From positions 1 through 64,000 of the forward strand of contig JAGBXB010000053.1 in the NCBI GenBank assembly GCA_017629515.1: a stretch of DNA of 64,000 nt, in the 5' to 3' direction. Of the stretch, positions 50,010 to 59,431 are shown piece after piece (position 1 is the stretch's first letter; each line of letters opens with the position of its first letter). Position numbers and translations under genes: made by a program. The notes beneath the pieces are model-generated. The model was not told the origin of the DNA and did no database searches. It saw only the letters and a list, made by a program, of their open reading frames with translations. This DNA is from Lentisphaeria bacterium. GTDB lineage: Bacteria; Verrucomicrobiota; Lentisphaeria; Victivallales; UBA1829.

Positions 50010-52901
50010 ATGGATATGGATGATATTTTTATCAGAGGGGCGGAGGAACACAATCTTAAAAATATTGATGTAAGGATCCCCCGGAACTCTCTTACCGTTA
50101 TAACCGGATTAAGCGGTTCAGGTAAATCCACCCTGGCTTTTGATACTCTCTATGCGGAAGGTCAGAGAAGATATGTGGAAAGTCTTTCCGCCTACGCCCG
50201 ACAGTTCCTTGACCGGATGCAGAAACCCAAAGTAAGACATATTGAAGGACTTTCCCCTGCCATTGCCATTGAGCAGAGAAGTGCCTCTTCCAACCCCCGT
50301 TCCATTGTGGCAACTGTTACAGAGATCTATGATTATCTGCGTCTCATGTATGCCCATGCCGGCTTGCCCCATTGTCCCTCCTGCGGCAGGGAATTATCCA
50401 GTCAATCCCCCCAGACGATTTGTGAAAAGATCCTGAAAATGCCGGAAGGTTTGCAATTGATGATCCTCTCTCCTTATGTGACAGGAAAAAAAGGCGAACA
50501 TAAAGATATCCTCCACCAAATCGCCAAAGATGGTTTTGTACGGGCAAGGATCGACGGGGAGATCCTTATGCTTGGAGAAGATATGCCGGAACTGCCCAAA
50601 ACAAAAAGGCATGATATTGAAGCAGTTGTGGATCGGCTTATTACCGGAAAAACCGACCGTTCCCGCCTGAATGACTCTGTGGAAACAGCATTGAAAACCG
50701 GCAATGGATTGATGATCCTTCTCATTCAGAATACAGATCCTGCCACACCGAACAAAAGGTGGAAGGAAGAACGCATAAGTGAACACCTTGCCTGTCCGGA
50801 TTGCGGAATAAGCATCCCCAAACTGGAACCCAGAAACTTTTCTTTCAACAGTCCATTCGGAGCATGTCCCGAATGTAACGGGTTGGGAGCGTTGATGGTC
50901 ATGGATGAACGCCTTGTTGTTCCGGATGATTCCTTATCCATCAAAAAAGGAGCCATTCCCGGCTGGCGGCGGGGGCCGCGTAATCTTATCATCTATTACA
51001 ATCATATTCTTAAATCCATAGCCAATCATTACAATATGCCGGATATGCTTTCCACACCTTTCCGGGATCTTCCGGAAAAGATCAGAAATATCCTTCTTTA
51101 CGGAAGCGGAGAGGAAGCGATCGACATGAGTTTCTATATGCGGGGCAAACTGCATAAATGGATCGCCCCCTTTGAGGGTATCCTTGCCAATATGCAGAGA
51201 CGGCAGGCGGAAACGGAAAGTGACAGTGTCCGGGAACGGCTGAAAGAATATATGGTATTCCGTCCCTGTCCGAAGTGCAAGGGGAAACGGTTGAAAAAAG
51301 AGAGTCTTGCTGTAACAGTCGGAGGACTTTCCATATATGACTTCTGTTCCCTTTCTGTGGAAAAAGCCAAATCGTTCATGGAAAAACTGGATCTGGATGT
51401 GGAGAAAAATGCCATTATCCGGGAAGTGAAAAAAGAGATCATTTCCCGGCTGAAATTTCTGGAAGATGTAGGATTGGCATATTTAACATTGAACCGGGAA
51501 AGCGGTACTCTTTCCGGCGGGGAAGCCCAGAGAATACGCCTTGCAACCCAGCTGGGCAGCGGTCTGGTGGGGGTATTGTATATTCTGGATGAGCCGTCCA
51601 TCGGTCTGCATCAGCGGGATAACGGAAAATTACTTGCCACGCTGCGGAAACTCCGGGATCTGGGCAATACCGTGGTCGTTGTGGAACACGATATGGAAAC
51701 AATGTTTGCGGCGGACTATCTTCTGGATCTCGGCCCGAAAGCAGGGATCCACGGAGGAGAATTGGTTGCCGCCGGAACGCCAAAGGAGGTCATGACCTCC
51801 CGCCGTTCCCTTACCGCACAATTCATGTCCGGCGAAATGCAGATCAAAACGCCCCAGTTCCGCAGTACGGGAAATGGGAAAATGCTTGAAATTCTGGGAG
51901 CAGAGGAAAACAATCTGAAAAATATTGATGTAAAGATCCCTCTCGGCATGTTCTGCTGTGTTACCGGCGTATCCGGTTCAGGTAAAAGTTCTCTTGTCAA
52001 CCGGATATTGCGGGGTGCGCTGGAACGGTATTTTGAGTTGGAAAGTGCCCCTCCCCCCTGTAAATATAAAGAGATAAAAGGGTTGGAACATATAGGCAAA
52101 GCTATTGTCATCGACCAGAGTCCCATTGGACGCACTCCCCGTTCCAATCCGGCTACTTATACAGAGTTATTCGGTACGATCCGGAATCTTTTTGCCAATC
52201 TTCCCGAATCCAAAATGCGCGGCTTCGGTCCGGGCAGATTCAGTTTCAACATGAAAGGGGGAAGATGTGAAGAGTGTGCCGGGGACGGGATCAAAAAAAT
52301 TGAAATGCAGTTTCTCCCGGATGTATATATACCCTGTTCCGTCTGTCATGGGAAAAGATTCAATGATGAAACACTCCTTGTAAAATACAAAAAGAAAAAC
52401 ATCGCGGAAGTACTGGAAATGACAGTAGATGAAGCGGTGGACTTTTTTGAACCGGTCACCAATGTTTACCGGAAACTCAAAACATTGCAGGATGTGGGCC
52501 TGGGGTATATCACTCTGGGGCAATCCGCCACCACCCTTTCCGGCGGGGAAGCCCAGAGAGTGAAACTGGCAACAGAATTGGCAAAGATCCCCAGAGGACA
52601 TACTCTCTATATTCTGGATGAACCCACCACCGGACTTCATTCCTACGACATCATGCAGCTTATTGATGTGCTTATGAAATTAAGAGACAAAGGCAATACG
52701 GTGCTTGTTATTGAACACAATCTGGATGTGATCAAAGTTGCCGACTACATTATTGATCTCGGTCCGGAGGGGGGAGATGCCGGCGGCAGACTTGTAGCAA
52801 CAGGCACACCGGAGGAAGTGGCAAAAAATCCCTCGTCCTACACAGGCAGATACCTTGCCGATATTCTGAAAGATCCTGTACCTTACGCAAAAGGCAGATA
52901 A
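50010..52901 (+). CDS. uvrA: Excinuclease ABC subunit A (UvrA)
   Basis: A 963-aa DNA-damage recognition ATPase of nucleotide excision repair. Two ABC modules are seen. Walker A motifs are GLSGSGKST (near residue 33) and GVSGSGKSS (near 655), with ABC signatures GTLSGGEAQR and TTLSGGEAQR. Zinc modules are CPSCG, CPDCG..., CPECNGLGA, and the C-terminal CEECAGDG and CSVCHGKRF. ATG 50010 has GGGGGA five bases upstream; an in-frame upstream extension to 49962 overlaps the promoter. Full length for a bacterial UvrA. Confidence 0.97.
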   Translation: MDMDDIFIRGAEEHNLKNIDVRIPRNSLTVITGLSGSGKSTLAFDTLYAEGQRRYVESLSAYARQFLDRMQKPKVRHIEGLSPAIAIEQRSASSNPRSIVATVTEIYDYLRLMYAHAGLPHCPSCGRELSSQSPQTICEKILKMPEGLQLMILSPYVTGKKGEHKDILHQIAKDGFVRARIDGEILMLGEDMPELPKTKRHDIEAVVDRLITGKTDRSRLNDSVETALKTGNGLMILLIQNTDPATPNKRWKEERISEHLACPDCGISIPKLEPRNFSFNSPFGACPECNGLGALMVMDERLVVPDDSLSIKKGAIPGWRRGPRNLIIYYNHILKSIANHYNMPDMLSTPFRDLPEKIRNILLYGSGEEAIDMSFYMRGKLHKWIAPFEGILANMQRRQAETESDSVRERLKEYMVFRPCPKCKGKRLKKESLAVTVGGLSIYDFCSLSVEKAKSFMEKLDLDVEKNAIIREVKKEIISRLKFLEDVGLAYLTLNRESGTLSGGEAQRIRLATQLGSGLVGVLYILDEPSIGLHQRDNGKLLATLRKLRDLGNTVVVVEHDMETMFAADYLLDLGPKAGIHGGELVAAGTPKEVMTSRRSLTAQFMSGEMQIKTPQFRSTGNGKMLEILGAEENNLKNIDVKIPLGMFCCVTGVSGSGKSSLVNRILRGALERYFELESAPPPCKYKEIKGLEHIGKAIVIDQSPIGRTPRSNPATYTELFGTIRNLFANLPESKMRGFGPGRFSFNMKGGRCEECAGDGIKKIEMQFLPDVYIPCSVCHGKRFNDETLLVKYKKKNIAEVLEMTVDEAVDFFEPVTNVYRKLKTLQDVGLGYITLGQSATTLSGGEAQRVKLATELAKIPRGHTLYILDEPTTGLHSYDIMQLIDVLMKLRDKGNTVLVIEHNLDVIKVADYIIDLGPEGGDAGGRLVATGTPEEVAKNPSSYTGRYLADILKDPVPYAKGR

Positions 52902-52915
52902 AAAGGAGGGAAAAG

Positions 52916-55006
52916 TTATTTTTCAGTCTCCTGTAAAAGGATTTTTGCTTTGGAATGAGGATTGATAAGCAATGCTTTTGCACAACTCTTTTTCATTTCC
53001 CCGGTTTTCCCTGCGATCTTCCGGGCAACGGCAAGATTTAAAAGATACTGTTCATTTTTTTCATCCATGGCACACGCCCGCATCAAAAAGATCTCTGCAT
53101 CCACAGCCCCGCCGGAACGGATAAGCAATACGCCAAGATTATTCAATGCCTTTGCATATAACGGATCCAACTGCAATACAGAATAGTATCTTCTTTCCGC
53201 TTCCGCAAAATTTCCGGTATATTGAGCAAGCAGTCCGTAATTATACAGAAGCAGTACCGTATTGCTGCGGGAACGGGGAAGAAGAGAGGCTCTGTCAAAG
53301 ACTTCTTTTGCCTTGTCCCACTTTTTTGTTTCCAGAAGAAGCGTTCCGTAATTCATGAGAAGTGCGAAATCTCCGGGTTCCTGCTGTAAAGCCTTTTCCA
53401 GAATTGCTGCTCCCCCGGCATAATCTTTCCGGGCGATCTTCGCTTTTGCCAGAAGATCATATTTCTGGGCATCAAATTTATGATAATACAAGGGGGTTTG
53501 TTGAAGCACTTCTTCACAATGCCGCACCTCCCCTTTTTTCAAATAGGCTTCCGCAAGCAGAAGGCGTGAATATTCTTTCAGATCGTTGCCCCGTGCTTTC
53601 ATATCAAGAACCATTCCCCCGATCCCCATGGCAAGAAACAAAAGAAAGGCAAATGCCGCTTTCAGGTATTTCCCGAAAGTTCTGCGGGGGGCGGCAAAAA
53701 GCAGACTGGCTATTGCCGCAAGGACCGGCAATAATGCCATACGGTAACGCCCAGCACTTACAGTAAGGATCTGTGCAAGGAAAATACTTCCTCCCAGAAG
53801 GATAAAATACCGCATATCATGGAGAAATCTTCTCTGGAACGCTCTTGTCAAAAAGACCATTGCGGCACTTACAGAAAGGAAAAGGAAGAAAAAGTGAAAG
53901 AAATATTTATGGAAAAAACATTTTTTCAGTGCGGTGATATCCGACCATGTGGAAAGTTCCGAAGCAGAAAAGATATAAAGGATCTTCCGGATCGTCCGCA
54001 ATATGGTTTTCACAGGATGGGATATACTTTCCTGCAATGCCTTTTTTACAAAGAGCGCATCCGTATTACACTCTCTGCTTTCCGCTTCTTTTGCATTGTC
54101 TGCATGGATCCTGTACCAATCCTTTCCCGGGGGGATATCACATGCGCCAGTTGCATTTTTATTATTTCCCAGATAGAAATTAAAGCCGCTGTTTCCCTGG
54201 ATAAATACCGGACGGGAGGCAACTTTACTTACATGATATGACCAGAAAAATGTAAGAATAAGCACAGGAAAAATAAAGGCGAATGCAGTAAAAATCTTTC
54301 TGTTTCTGCTTACAAGTCCTCTGCCCAGGATGCCTCTTATGAGAAGATAGAAAAATACAAAAAGGGCAAAAAGCATACTGGATGGATGGGTCAATACAGC
54401 CAAAGCACAGAATGATCCGGCAATGGCAAAATACCCGAACCGTCCGGGAAGTTTCGTTTTATCCGCAAGAAGCATAAAATATACAGCAAAAGCAAGACAT
54501 ACACAAAGAAGATTTTCCGCAAAAAAATCACTCTGATATACGATCAACGGAGGATAAAGAGCCAGGATCCATGTGGAAATAAAGGGAATGAACCGCATCG
54601 TCCAGGGACGGTCGGTCGTCATGTTTTCCGGAGCAAAATAGATGATACGCAGAGAATAATAAACAGGATATACTGTCAGACACATCATGATCAAAGATTG
54701 CAGAAAGCGCATCTCTAAAATTTGATGGGAAGTAAAAGATGCCAGAAGCGCAAGAAAATACGCATACAACGGCGCATGGATCGGCAGGGATTCCGGTAAA
54801 AATTCCCCGGCAAGGATACGGCAGGCGTGGGAATAATATTCCGATACGTCCGGGCCGACGATCATTTCCCCTACCGGCAATAAAGAAAGTTCATATAAGT
54901 ACCACCCGCGCAAACAGCATCCGCACAAAAGCGCAAAAAGAGGAATGAGGATGGGCGGCATCCCTTCAAATGAACTTGCCACACTTCTTAAAAAAGAATT
55001 TCTCAT
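52916..55006 (-). CDS. Membrane glycosyltransferase (GT39/PMT-like) with C-terminal TPR repeats
   Basis: A 696-aa inner-membrane protein. About ten hydrophobic helices form a GT-C-type core (IHAPLYAYFLALLASFTSHQ, VYQSDFFAENLLCVCLAFAV), like ArnT/PMT-type transferases that use a polyprenyl-phosphate sugar. A C-terminal region from about residue 490 contains TPR-like repeats (GGAAILEKALQQEPGDFALL, YYSVLQLDPLYAKALNNLGV). Conserved acidic pairs near VGPDVSEYYSH may bind the donor. ATG 55006 has AGGGA seven bases away; a TTG at 55033 is less likely. It is the last gene of the envelope operon. Confidence 0.75.
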   Translation of the reverse strand: MRNSFLRSVASSFEGMPPILIPLFALLCGCCLRGWYLYELSLLPVGEMIVGPDVSEYYSHACRILAGEFLPESLPIHAPLYAYFLALLASFTSHQILEMRFLQSLIMMCLTVYPVYYSLRIIYFAPENMTTDRPWTMRFIPFISTWILALYPPLIVYQSDFFAENLLCVCLAFAVYFMLLADKTKLPGRFGYFAIAGSFCALAVLTHPSSMLFALFVFFYLLIRGILGRGLVSRNRKIFTAFAFIFPVLILTFFWSYHVSKVASRPVFIQGNSGFNFYLGNNKNATGACDIPPGKDWYRIHADNAKEAESRECNTDALFVKKALQESISHPVKTILRTIRKILYIFSASELSTWSDITALKKCFFHKYFFHFFFLFLSVSAAMVFLTRAFQRRFLHDMRYFILLGGSIFLAQILTVSAGRYRMALLPVLAAIASLLFAAPRRTFGKYLKAAFAFLLFLAMGIGGMVLDMKARGNDLKEYSRLLLAEAYLKKGEVRHCEEVLQQTPLYYHKFDAQKYDLLAKAKIARKDYAGGAAILEKALQQEPGDFALLMNYGTLLLETKKWDKAKEVFDRASLLPRSRSNTVLLLYNYGLLAQYTGNFAEAERRYYSVLQLDPLYAKALNNLGVLLIRSGGAVDAEIFLMRACAMDEKNEQYLLNLAVARKIAGKTGEMKKSCAKALLINPHSKAKILLQETEK

Positions 55007-55041
55007 TATTGAATCCCTGTATCTTTTTTCCAATTTTTATC

Positions 55042-55896
55042 TTATCCGAACTCGCCCCCGGCAATACCGTAGCAGCCGGTATCCGGCAGTGGGAAATGTT
55101 CACCCCAGTCCATCAAATTCATGTTCACGCCCTCTGTAAAACCTTTTTCCAGCAGTATTTTCCGGAATTTTTCCTGATTATCATAGATCATCGTCTGCAA
55201 TTTTTCCGCACCGGATTTCAGAGTACAGGAATAGAAAAAGAGTTTTTGCGCTGCCGAAGGATCGATGGAAGAACACATGATATTTCTTGCCGCAGGCCCG
55301 ATCCTGCCCAAAGTAAAAGCATTCATTTTTCCATCAGGATCTCTGTGGCAGAATGCCAGTTCCGGATGGGTACGGAAAAGATATTCCATTATCTTTCTCC
55401 GGGGGAAACCGAAAATCTTTTCATCCAGGATATACATTTCTTCCAAATCTTTTTCTGTTACAGGAAAAATCCCTTCCGGCATTTCATCCATAACAGGAAA
55501 ATCCTTACAGGAAGCAAAATATTTTCTCTGCCCCAGCAAAGGAACAAACCCCAATTTCGTATAAACATGCCCTCCGGAGGGTGTGGCATACAGCCGGTAT
55601 GTACGGCAGGCGGCTTTTTCCATAAGCATTTTCACCATGTTTTTTGCTATCCCCCTGCCCCGGTAATCTTCATGGGTCACGACCATATTGATATGCCCAA
55701 GTTGCCGGTCTCCAAAGATGAAACAACCGGCACAACCGATGATTTTTTCCCCGGCAAGCGCGTAAACGGCAAGCGAATTATCCGAAGAAGTAACCATCCG
55801 GCAATCTTCCATTGTCTGATTCCATCCGGCATGTCCGGCAAGAAAAAGCATTCCCGCCGGTTCTTTTGTAAAAACATATTCTATTTTCTTATCCAT
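55042..55896 (-). CDS. GNAT-family N-acetyltransferase
   Basis: A 284-aa protein with two GNAT-like halves. The first has the acetyl-CoA loop in MVVTHEDYRGRGIAKNMVKMLME (Arg-Gly-x-Gly-Ile/Ala type, near residues 80-100); the second resembles the C-terminal GNAT of two-domain members. The acceptor is unknown. ATG 55896 has GAGG five bases upstream and follows the MFS stop closely. Its place in the operon suggests acetylation of a lipid, sugar or peptide handled by the neighbours. Confidence 0.8.
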   Translation of the reverse strand: MDKKIEYVFTKEPAGMLFLAGHAGWNQTMEDCRMVTSSDNSLAVYALAGEKIIGCAGCFIFGDRQLGHINMVVTHEDYRGRGIAKNMVKMLMEKAACRTYRLYATPSGGHVYTKLGFVPLLGQRKYFASCKDFPVMDEMPEGIFPVTEKDLEEMYILDEKIFGFPRRKIMEYLFRTHPELAFCHRDPDGKMNAFTLGRIGPAARNIMCSSIDPSAAQKLFFYSCTLKSGAEKLQTMIYDNQEKFRKILLEKGFTEGVNMNLMDWGEHFPLPDTGCYGIAGGEFG

Positions 55897-55903
55897 CAAA
55901 ACC

Positions 55904-57178
55904 TCACTTATTTTTATGTGTTTCCGGAACAAACAGTGCAGTAATAACGCCGACAACGGCAAAAGATGTTATCACAATAAAAATATCCCGGTAGGCTTGC
56001 GGGGGATAATGGAATACACTTCCCACACTTCCGGCTGCTTTCATTGCAAATTCACTTGTTTCATATTTTCCCAACACCAATCCGGCAGAAGTCCCGCCAA
56101 TGGCAATACCTACAAAAGCAAAAAAGTTCAGCATTGCCACCGATAACCCCACATATTCCGGAGGATTCAATTCCTTTGAATATGTTCCGTACAGGGGGAA
56201 ACACCCGGCGGGAAGTGCCAGAAGAACAAATACGAAGGGGGTAAAAATCCCCGGCAGCTGCAAACCGAATACAAGAATACCGGCGATCCCGCCGGATAAA
56301 CACAATAAAGATGCGGTAATAAGAATACGGTGTCTTTTCTGTTTGAAAAAGGCGAGGATCATCCCCGCCCCCAGATTCAATGCAGCAATGATCCCGGAAA
56401 GAGTGGACATCCATAAAGAAGCGGAATAGTGGCTGAAATGTGCATAATCTTCCAGTGCTTTCAGCCCGATGGTGGATAAGATCATATAGTGAGAACCGAA
56501 AATGATCATACTGGAAACACTCAAACAGTTGGAAAAATGATTTTTCAGGATCAGGAACAGAGGGGAAAAGAGGGATTCCCCGCCCCGGATCTTTTTTAAT
56601 GTACCGGGGGAAAGAAAATAAATAACGCACATGGCTGTTGCCACCACCGCACCGACCGCAAGGAATGCCTTGTTCCAACCGGTAAGTTTCACAAGGGAAA
56701 CAAAAGGCAATCCGCCGCAAACCGGGCCGAGATACCCGATAAAAAGCGTGATACCCAATACGGATGAAAACTTTCCCGGAAAAATATCCGCAATAAGTTT
56801 AGCCAAAGCAATAAATACAGAACCAGCGCCGATCCCGGTTATTCCCCTTACCGCAATAAGAAGAAGAGGATCTTTCAAAAGGGGGAAAAGAATACTTCCG
56901 GCAGTAAAAAGAGAGCCTCCTATAAGAAGAATACGCACTCCGCCGAATTTGTGGCTCAACAACCCCAATACCAACTGACTCAACGCATAGCAATACATAA
57001 AGGCAGACCCCATGGCGGCAAGTTCATTGCCGGAGACGCCAAGCGTCCTCTGCATATCGGAAAATACAGCCCCCGGCACAAGCACCTTGTTCATGCTGGT
57101 AAAGAACATAAGAAGAGTGGCAAAACAGAGGATAAAGAATTTTTTCCTGCGGATGATATTTACATTAGTTATTTCCAT
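55904..57178 (-). CDS. Major facilitator superfamily transporter
   Basis: A 424-aa inner-membrane carrier with twelve predicted helices. MFS features include the loop-2 region LLSHKFGGVRILLIGG (with the conserved Gly-x-x-x-Asp/Arg pattern) and helix 4-5 LLIAVRGITGIGAGSVFIA. A central loop of about 20 residues separates the halves. The substrate is unknown; the operon context would fit transport of a lipid-derived or sugar product. It starts 24 bases after the MlaA-hydrolase gene. Confidence 0.85.
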   Translation of the reverse strand: MEITNVNIIRRKKFFILCFATLLMFFTSMNKVLVPGAVFSDMQRTLGVSGNELAAMGSAFMYCYALSQLVLGLLSHKFGGVRILLIGGSLFTAGSILFPLLKDPLLLIAVRGITGIGAGSVFIALAKLIADIFPGKFSSVLGITLFIGYLGPVCGGLPFVSLVKLTGWNKAFLAVGAVVATAMCVIYFLSPGTLKKIRGGESLFSPLFLILKNHFSNCLSVSSMIIFGSHYMILSTIGLKALEDYAHFSHYSASLWMSTLSGIIAALNLGAGMILAFFKQKRHRILITASLLCLSGGIAGILVFGLQLPGIFTPFVFVLLALPAGCFPLYGTYSKELNPPEYVGLSVAMLNFFAFVGIAIGGTSAGLVLGKYETSEFAMKAAGSVGSVFHYPPQAYRDIFIVITSFAVVGVITALFVPETHKNK

Positions 57179-57202
57179 AAACTTTTTCTCTTGCTTTCTG
57201 CA

Positions 57203-59398
57203 TTATTTTTCCATTTTTTTTGTATCACACTTTTCCACGCCGAAAGTACTTTCCAGAATGGCTTTTTTATATACACCCAGAAACATATTTCCCAGATGCC
57301 CGCCGCAATCAAACCATGTGATTTTGCTTTTCAAAGTTTCATCAAGGAAAAGAATATCTTTCTTTTGCAGAAGAGGATCATCCAGATTATGCAACACTCT
57401 CACACGGGGATTTTTTTCAAGAGTGGAAGAAATGCTCTGCAAAGCTGCTCTCATGCCCAGTTTTTCCATAGTGAGATCTTTTTCCTTTTTCTGCAAAGAG
57501 GGCAGCAAAATCTTTTGCGCATATTCCATCCAGTTGTAAGAATCTATCTCCCTGTAAAGCGTACTTCTCTGCCACCAGCTGTACGGAGTTCGCAAGGGCC
57601 TTTCCCCGAATGGAAATTCACGCTGGGCGGCAAACAAAAGTTCCCGCAATCCCATACGCATATAGATCCCGGAGATCCACCCTGCCTGACGGGGGGATAA
57701 CGGCAGATAAAGAGGATTATCCCATACTTTTTCTTTATGATTTTCTTTCCTGTTTTCTTTTTCTTCTGCTTTTTTCTTCACTTCTTTCTTCCCCGCATCT
57801 TTTATCCCTTCTTTTCGGCTTTGCGGACGCAAAACGCCAAGTACACCTTTTTTCCCGGAAGAAGCAAGATAGATCTTCATAGCAGCATCCCCCGCCATAT
57901 CAAAAAATTCCTTTTTGGAAAGGTCTTTGGGAATATCGCAGAAGGAATCCATTTTCTGCAAAGCATAAATAAGATCCGCCGGAGGATTGATGGCAATGAA
58001 ACGGTCTATTTTCATTGGATTATTCTCTTTTTCCTCCAATGCGGCAAGGTGCAGAGTATGCAATCCCCCCAGAGAATACCCCCCGACAATAAGACGGGAA
58101 GGCAATAATCCATGTTCTTTTTTCACTTGATGGATGATTTTTTTCAACGCCTTGCGTACATTTGCCGTATCTTTTTTCACATCACCGGGCAATCCATCAC
58201 CCGCAGGCAGGAAAAATGCCGGATTCAAACTGTTGGCAAGTACAACAACTGAACAGCCTTTCTCAAAGTATATCTCTGCCAGAGCCCGCAACATACCTGC
58301 CTTGTAGTGCCCCCCTGCACCGGGGATAAGCAATACAAGAGGGGCATCTTTCTTTTCTTCCTGTAAAAAGATCTGATATTCCATCTGCCGGGCATCTTCC
58401 TTTTTATCGGTAAAAGAGATGGATGAAGTTTCCGCAAGGGGGATAAAATCCGTATTCCACAAGGAGGTTTTGATCCACCACCCGGAATTATTCTTTCTAA
58501 CCTGAAAAAACGCTCCTTTAAGGGTATCGATCAAAGGATTCTGCGCACCATATTGAGAAGCACATTTTATCATATTGCCCTGAAAAGGAATTTGCGGGAT
58601 CTCTGCTTTACCGAAGTTGGATTGCTCCGTATGCAATAATTTTTTATGGAAATTTTCCACCTGGGCATACCGCATAAGGGACATGACTACTTTGGTATTT
58701 TCATATACATCGCAAGAATTTTCCGTAAGGGAACTATATGAGTCATAAGAATTTACGGCACTGTTTATCCCGGCAAGGTATCCAAAGTAGGGGATATAAC
58801 TTTTCATATCCGTTGCACGGTCAAAGACCACGCCCACCGTATCCCGCACATTGGAGGAGGCAAAGAAAGGCAATACAAAATAACACCCCGGCCCGATATT
58901 CCAGTACCCGAAGGTCTGTCCGAAATCCTCGTTGCGTCTTTCCAGTCCGAACCAGGCCTCCGCAGGATCGAAAAATCCGGCTATACCGATGGTAGAGTTG
59001 GTCAGGAATCGGAGAAATTCCACGCCGCCGCCCTTAAATTCCCCCTGTAAAAAACAACTGAACATCCGGCAGGGAAAAGCCAGATTGTCCGACGCATAAT
59101 CGATTCTTTTTATGACTTCCATAGGAAGAATGGAACCATAAACATACCCTATGGGACGCACGATATAGTGCATACAAAAGTCGGTAATGGCAAACATCGT
59201 CCGGTTGAAAGGTTCAATGGGGTCACTCCCGGCAAGTTCTTCCGTTATCCGGCTTGCCGTCCAGTCGATATTTTTCTGTTCCCCTTCTGCGCCGGAAAAA
59301 TCCGGCATACTCCGGCATCCGGCAGAAAGGAAAAGAAGAAAAGAAAGGAGCAGGATACTGCATGAATAAAAAATATTCATTTCCGTAGATTTTTTCAT
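57203..59398 (-). CDS. MlaA-type outer-membrane lipoprotein fused to an alpha/beta hydrolase
   Basis: A 731-aa protein. Signal peptide with lipobox LSAGC (Cys near residue 28), then a VacJ/MlaA domain to about residue 250 (SDPIEPFNRTMFAITDF, FLTNSTIGIAGFFDPAE, NEDFGQTFGYWNIGPGCYFV). A hydrolase domain follows: VLLIPGAGGHYKAG, the nucleophile elbow GGYSLGGLH (near residue 450), HNLDDP as acid and GGHLGNMF as base, interrupted by a charged Lys/Glu-rich linker. MlaA normally removes phospholipids from the outer leaflet; the fused hydrolase suggests coupled cleavage. ATG 59398 has GGGAG eight bases upstream; a GTG at 59407 is too close to it. Confidence 0.85.
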   Translation of the reverse strand: MKKSTEMNIFYSCSILLLSFLLFLSAGCRSMPDFSGAEGEQKNIDWTASRITEELAGSDPIEPFNRTMFAITDFCMHYIVRPIGYVYGSILPMEVIKRIDYASDNLAFPCRMFSCFLQGEFKGGGVEFLRFLTNSTIGIAGFFDPAEAWFGLERRNEDFGQTFGYWNIGPGCYFVLPFFASSNVRDTVGVVFDRATDMKSYIPYFGYLAGINSAVNSYDSYSSLTENSCDVYENTKVVMSLMRYAQVENFHKKLLHTEQSNFGKAEIPQIPFQGNMIKCASQYGAQNPLIDTLKGAFFQVRKNNSGWWIKTSLWNTDFIPLAETSSISFTDKKEDARQMEYQIFLQEEKKDAPLVLLIPGAGGHYKAGMLRALAEIYFEKGCSVVVLANSLNPAFFLPAGDGLPGDVKKDTANVRKALKKIIHQVKKEHGLLPSRLIVGGYSLGGLHTLHLAALEEKENNPMKIDRFIAINPPADLIYALQKMDSFCDIPKDLSKKEFFDMAGDAAMKIYLASSGKKGVLGVLRPQSRKEGIKDAGKKEVKKKAEEKENRKENHKEKVWDNPLYLPLSPRQAGWISGIYMRMGLRELLFAAQREFPFGERPLRTPYSWWQRSTLYREIDSYNWMEYAQKILLPSLQKKEKDLTMEKLGMRAALQSISSTLEKNPRVRVLHNLDDPLLQKKDILFLDETLKSKITWFDCGGHLGNMFLGVYKKAILESTFGVEKCDTKKMEK

Positions 59399-59431
59399 CC
59401 GGCACACTCCCTTTTCTAAAAACAGAAACCC

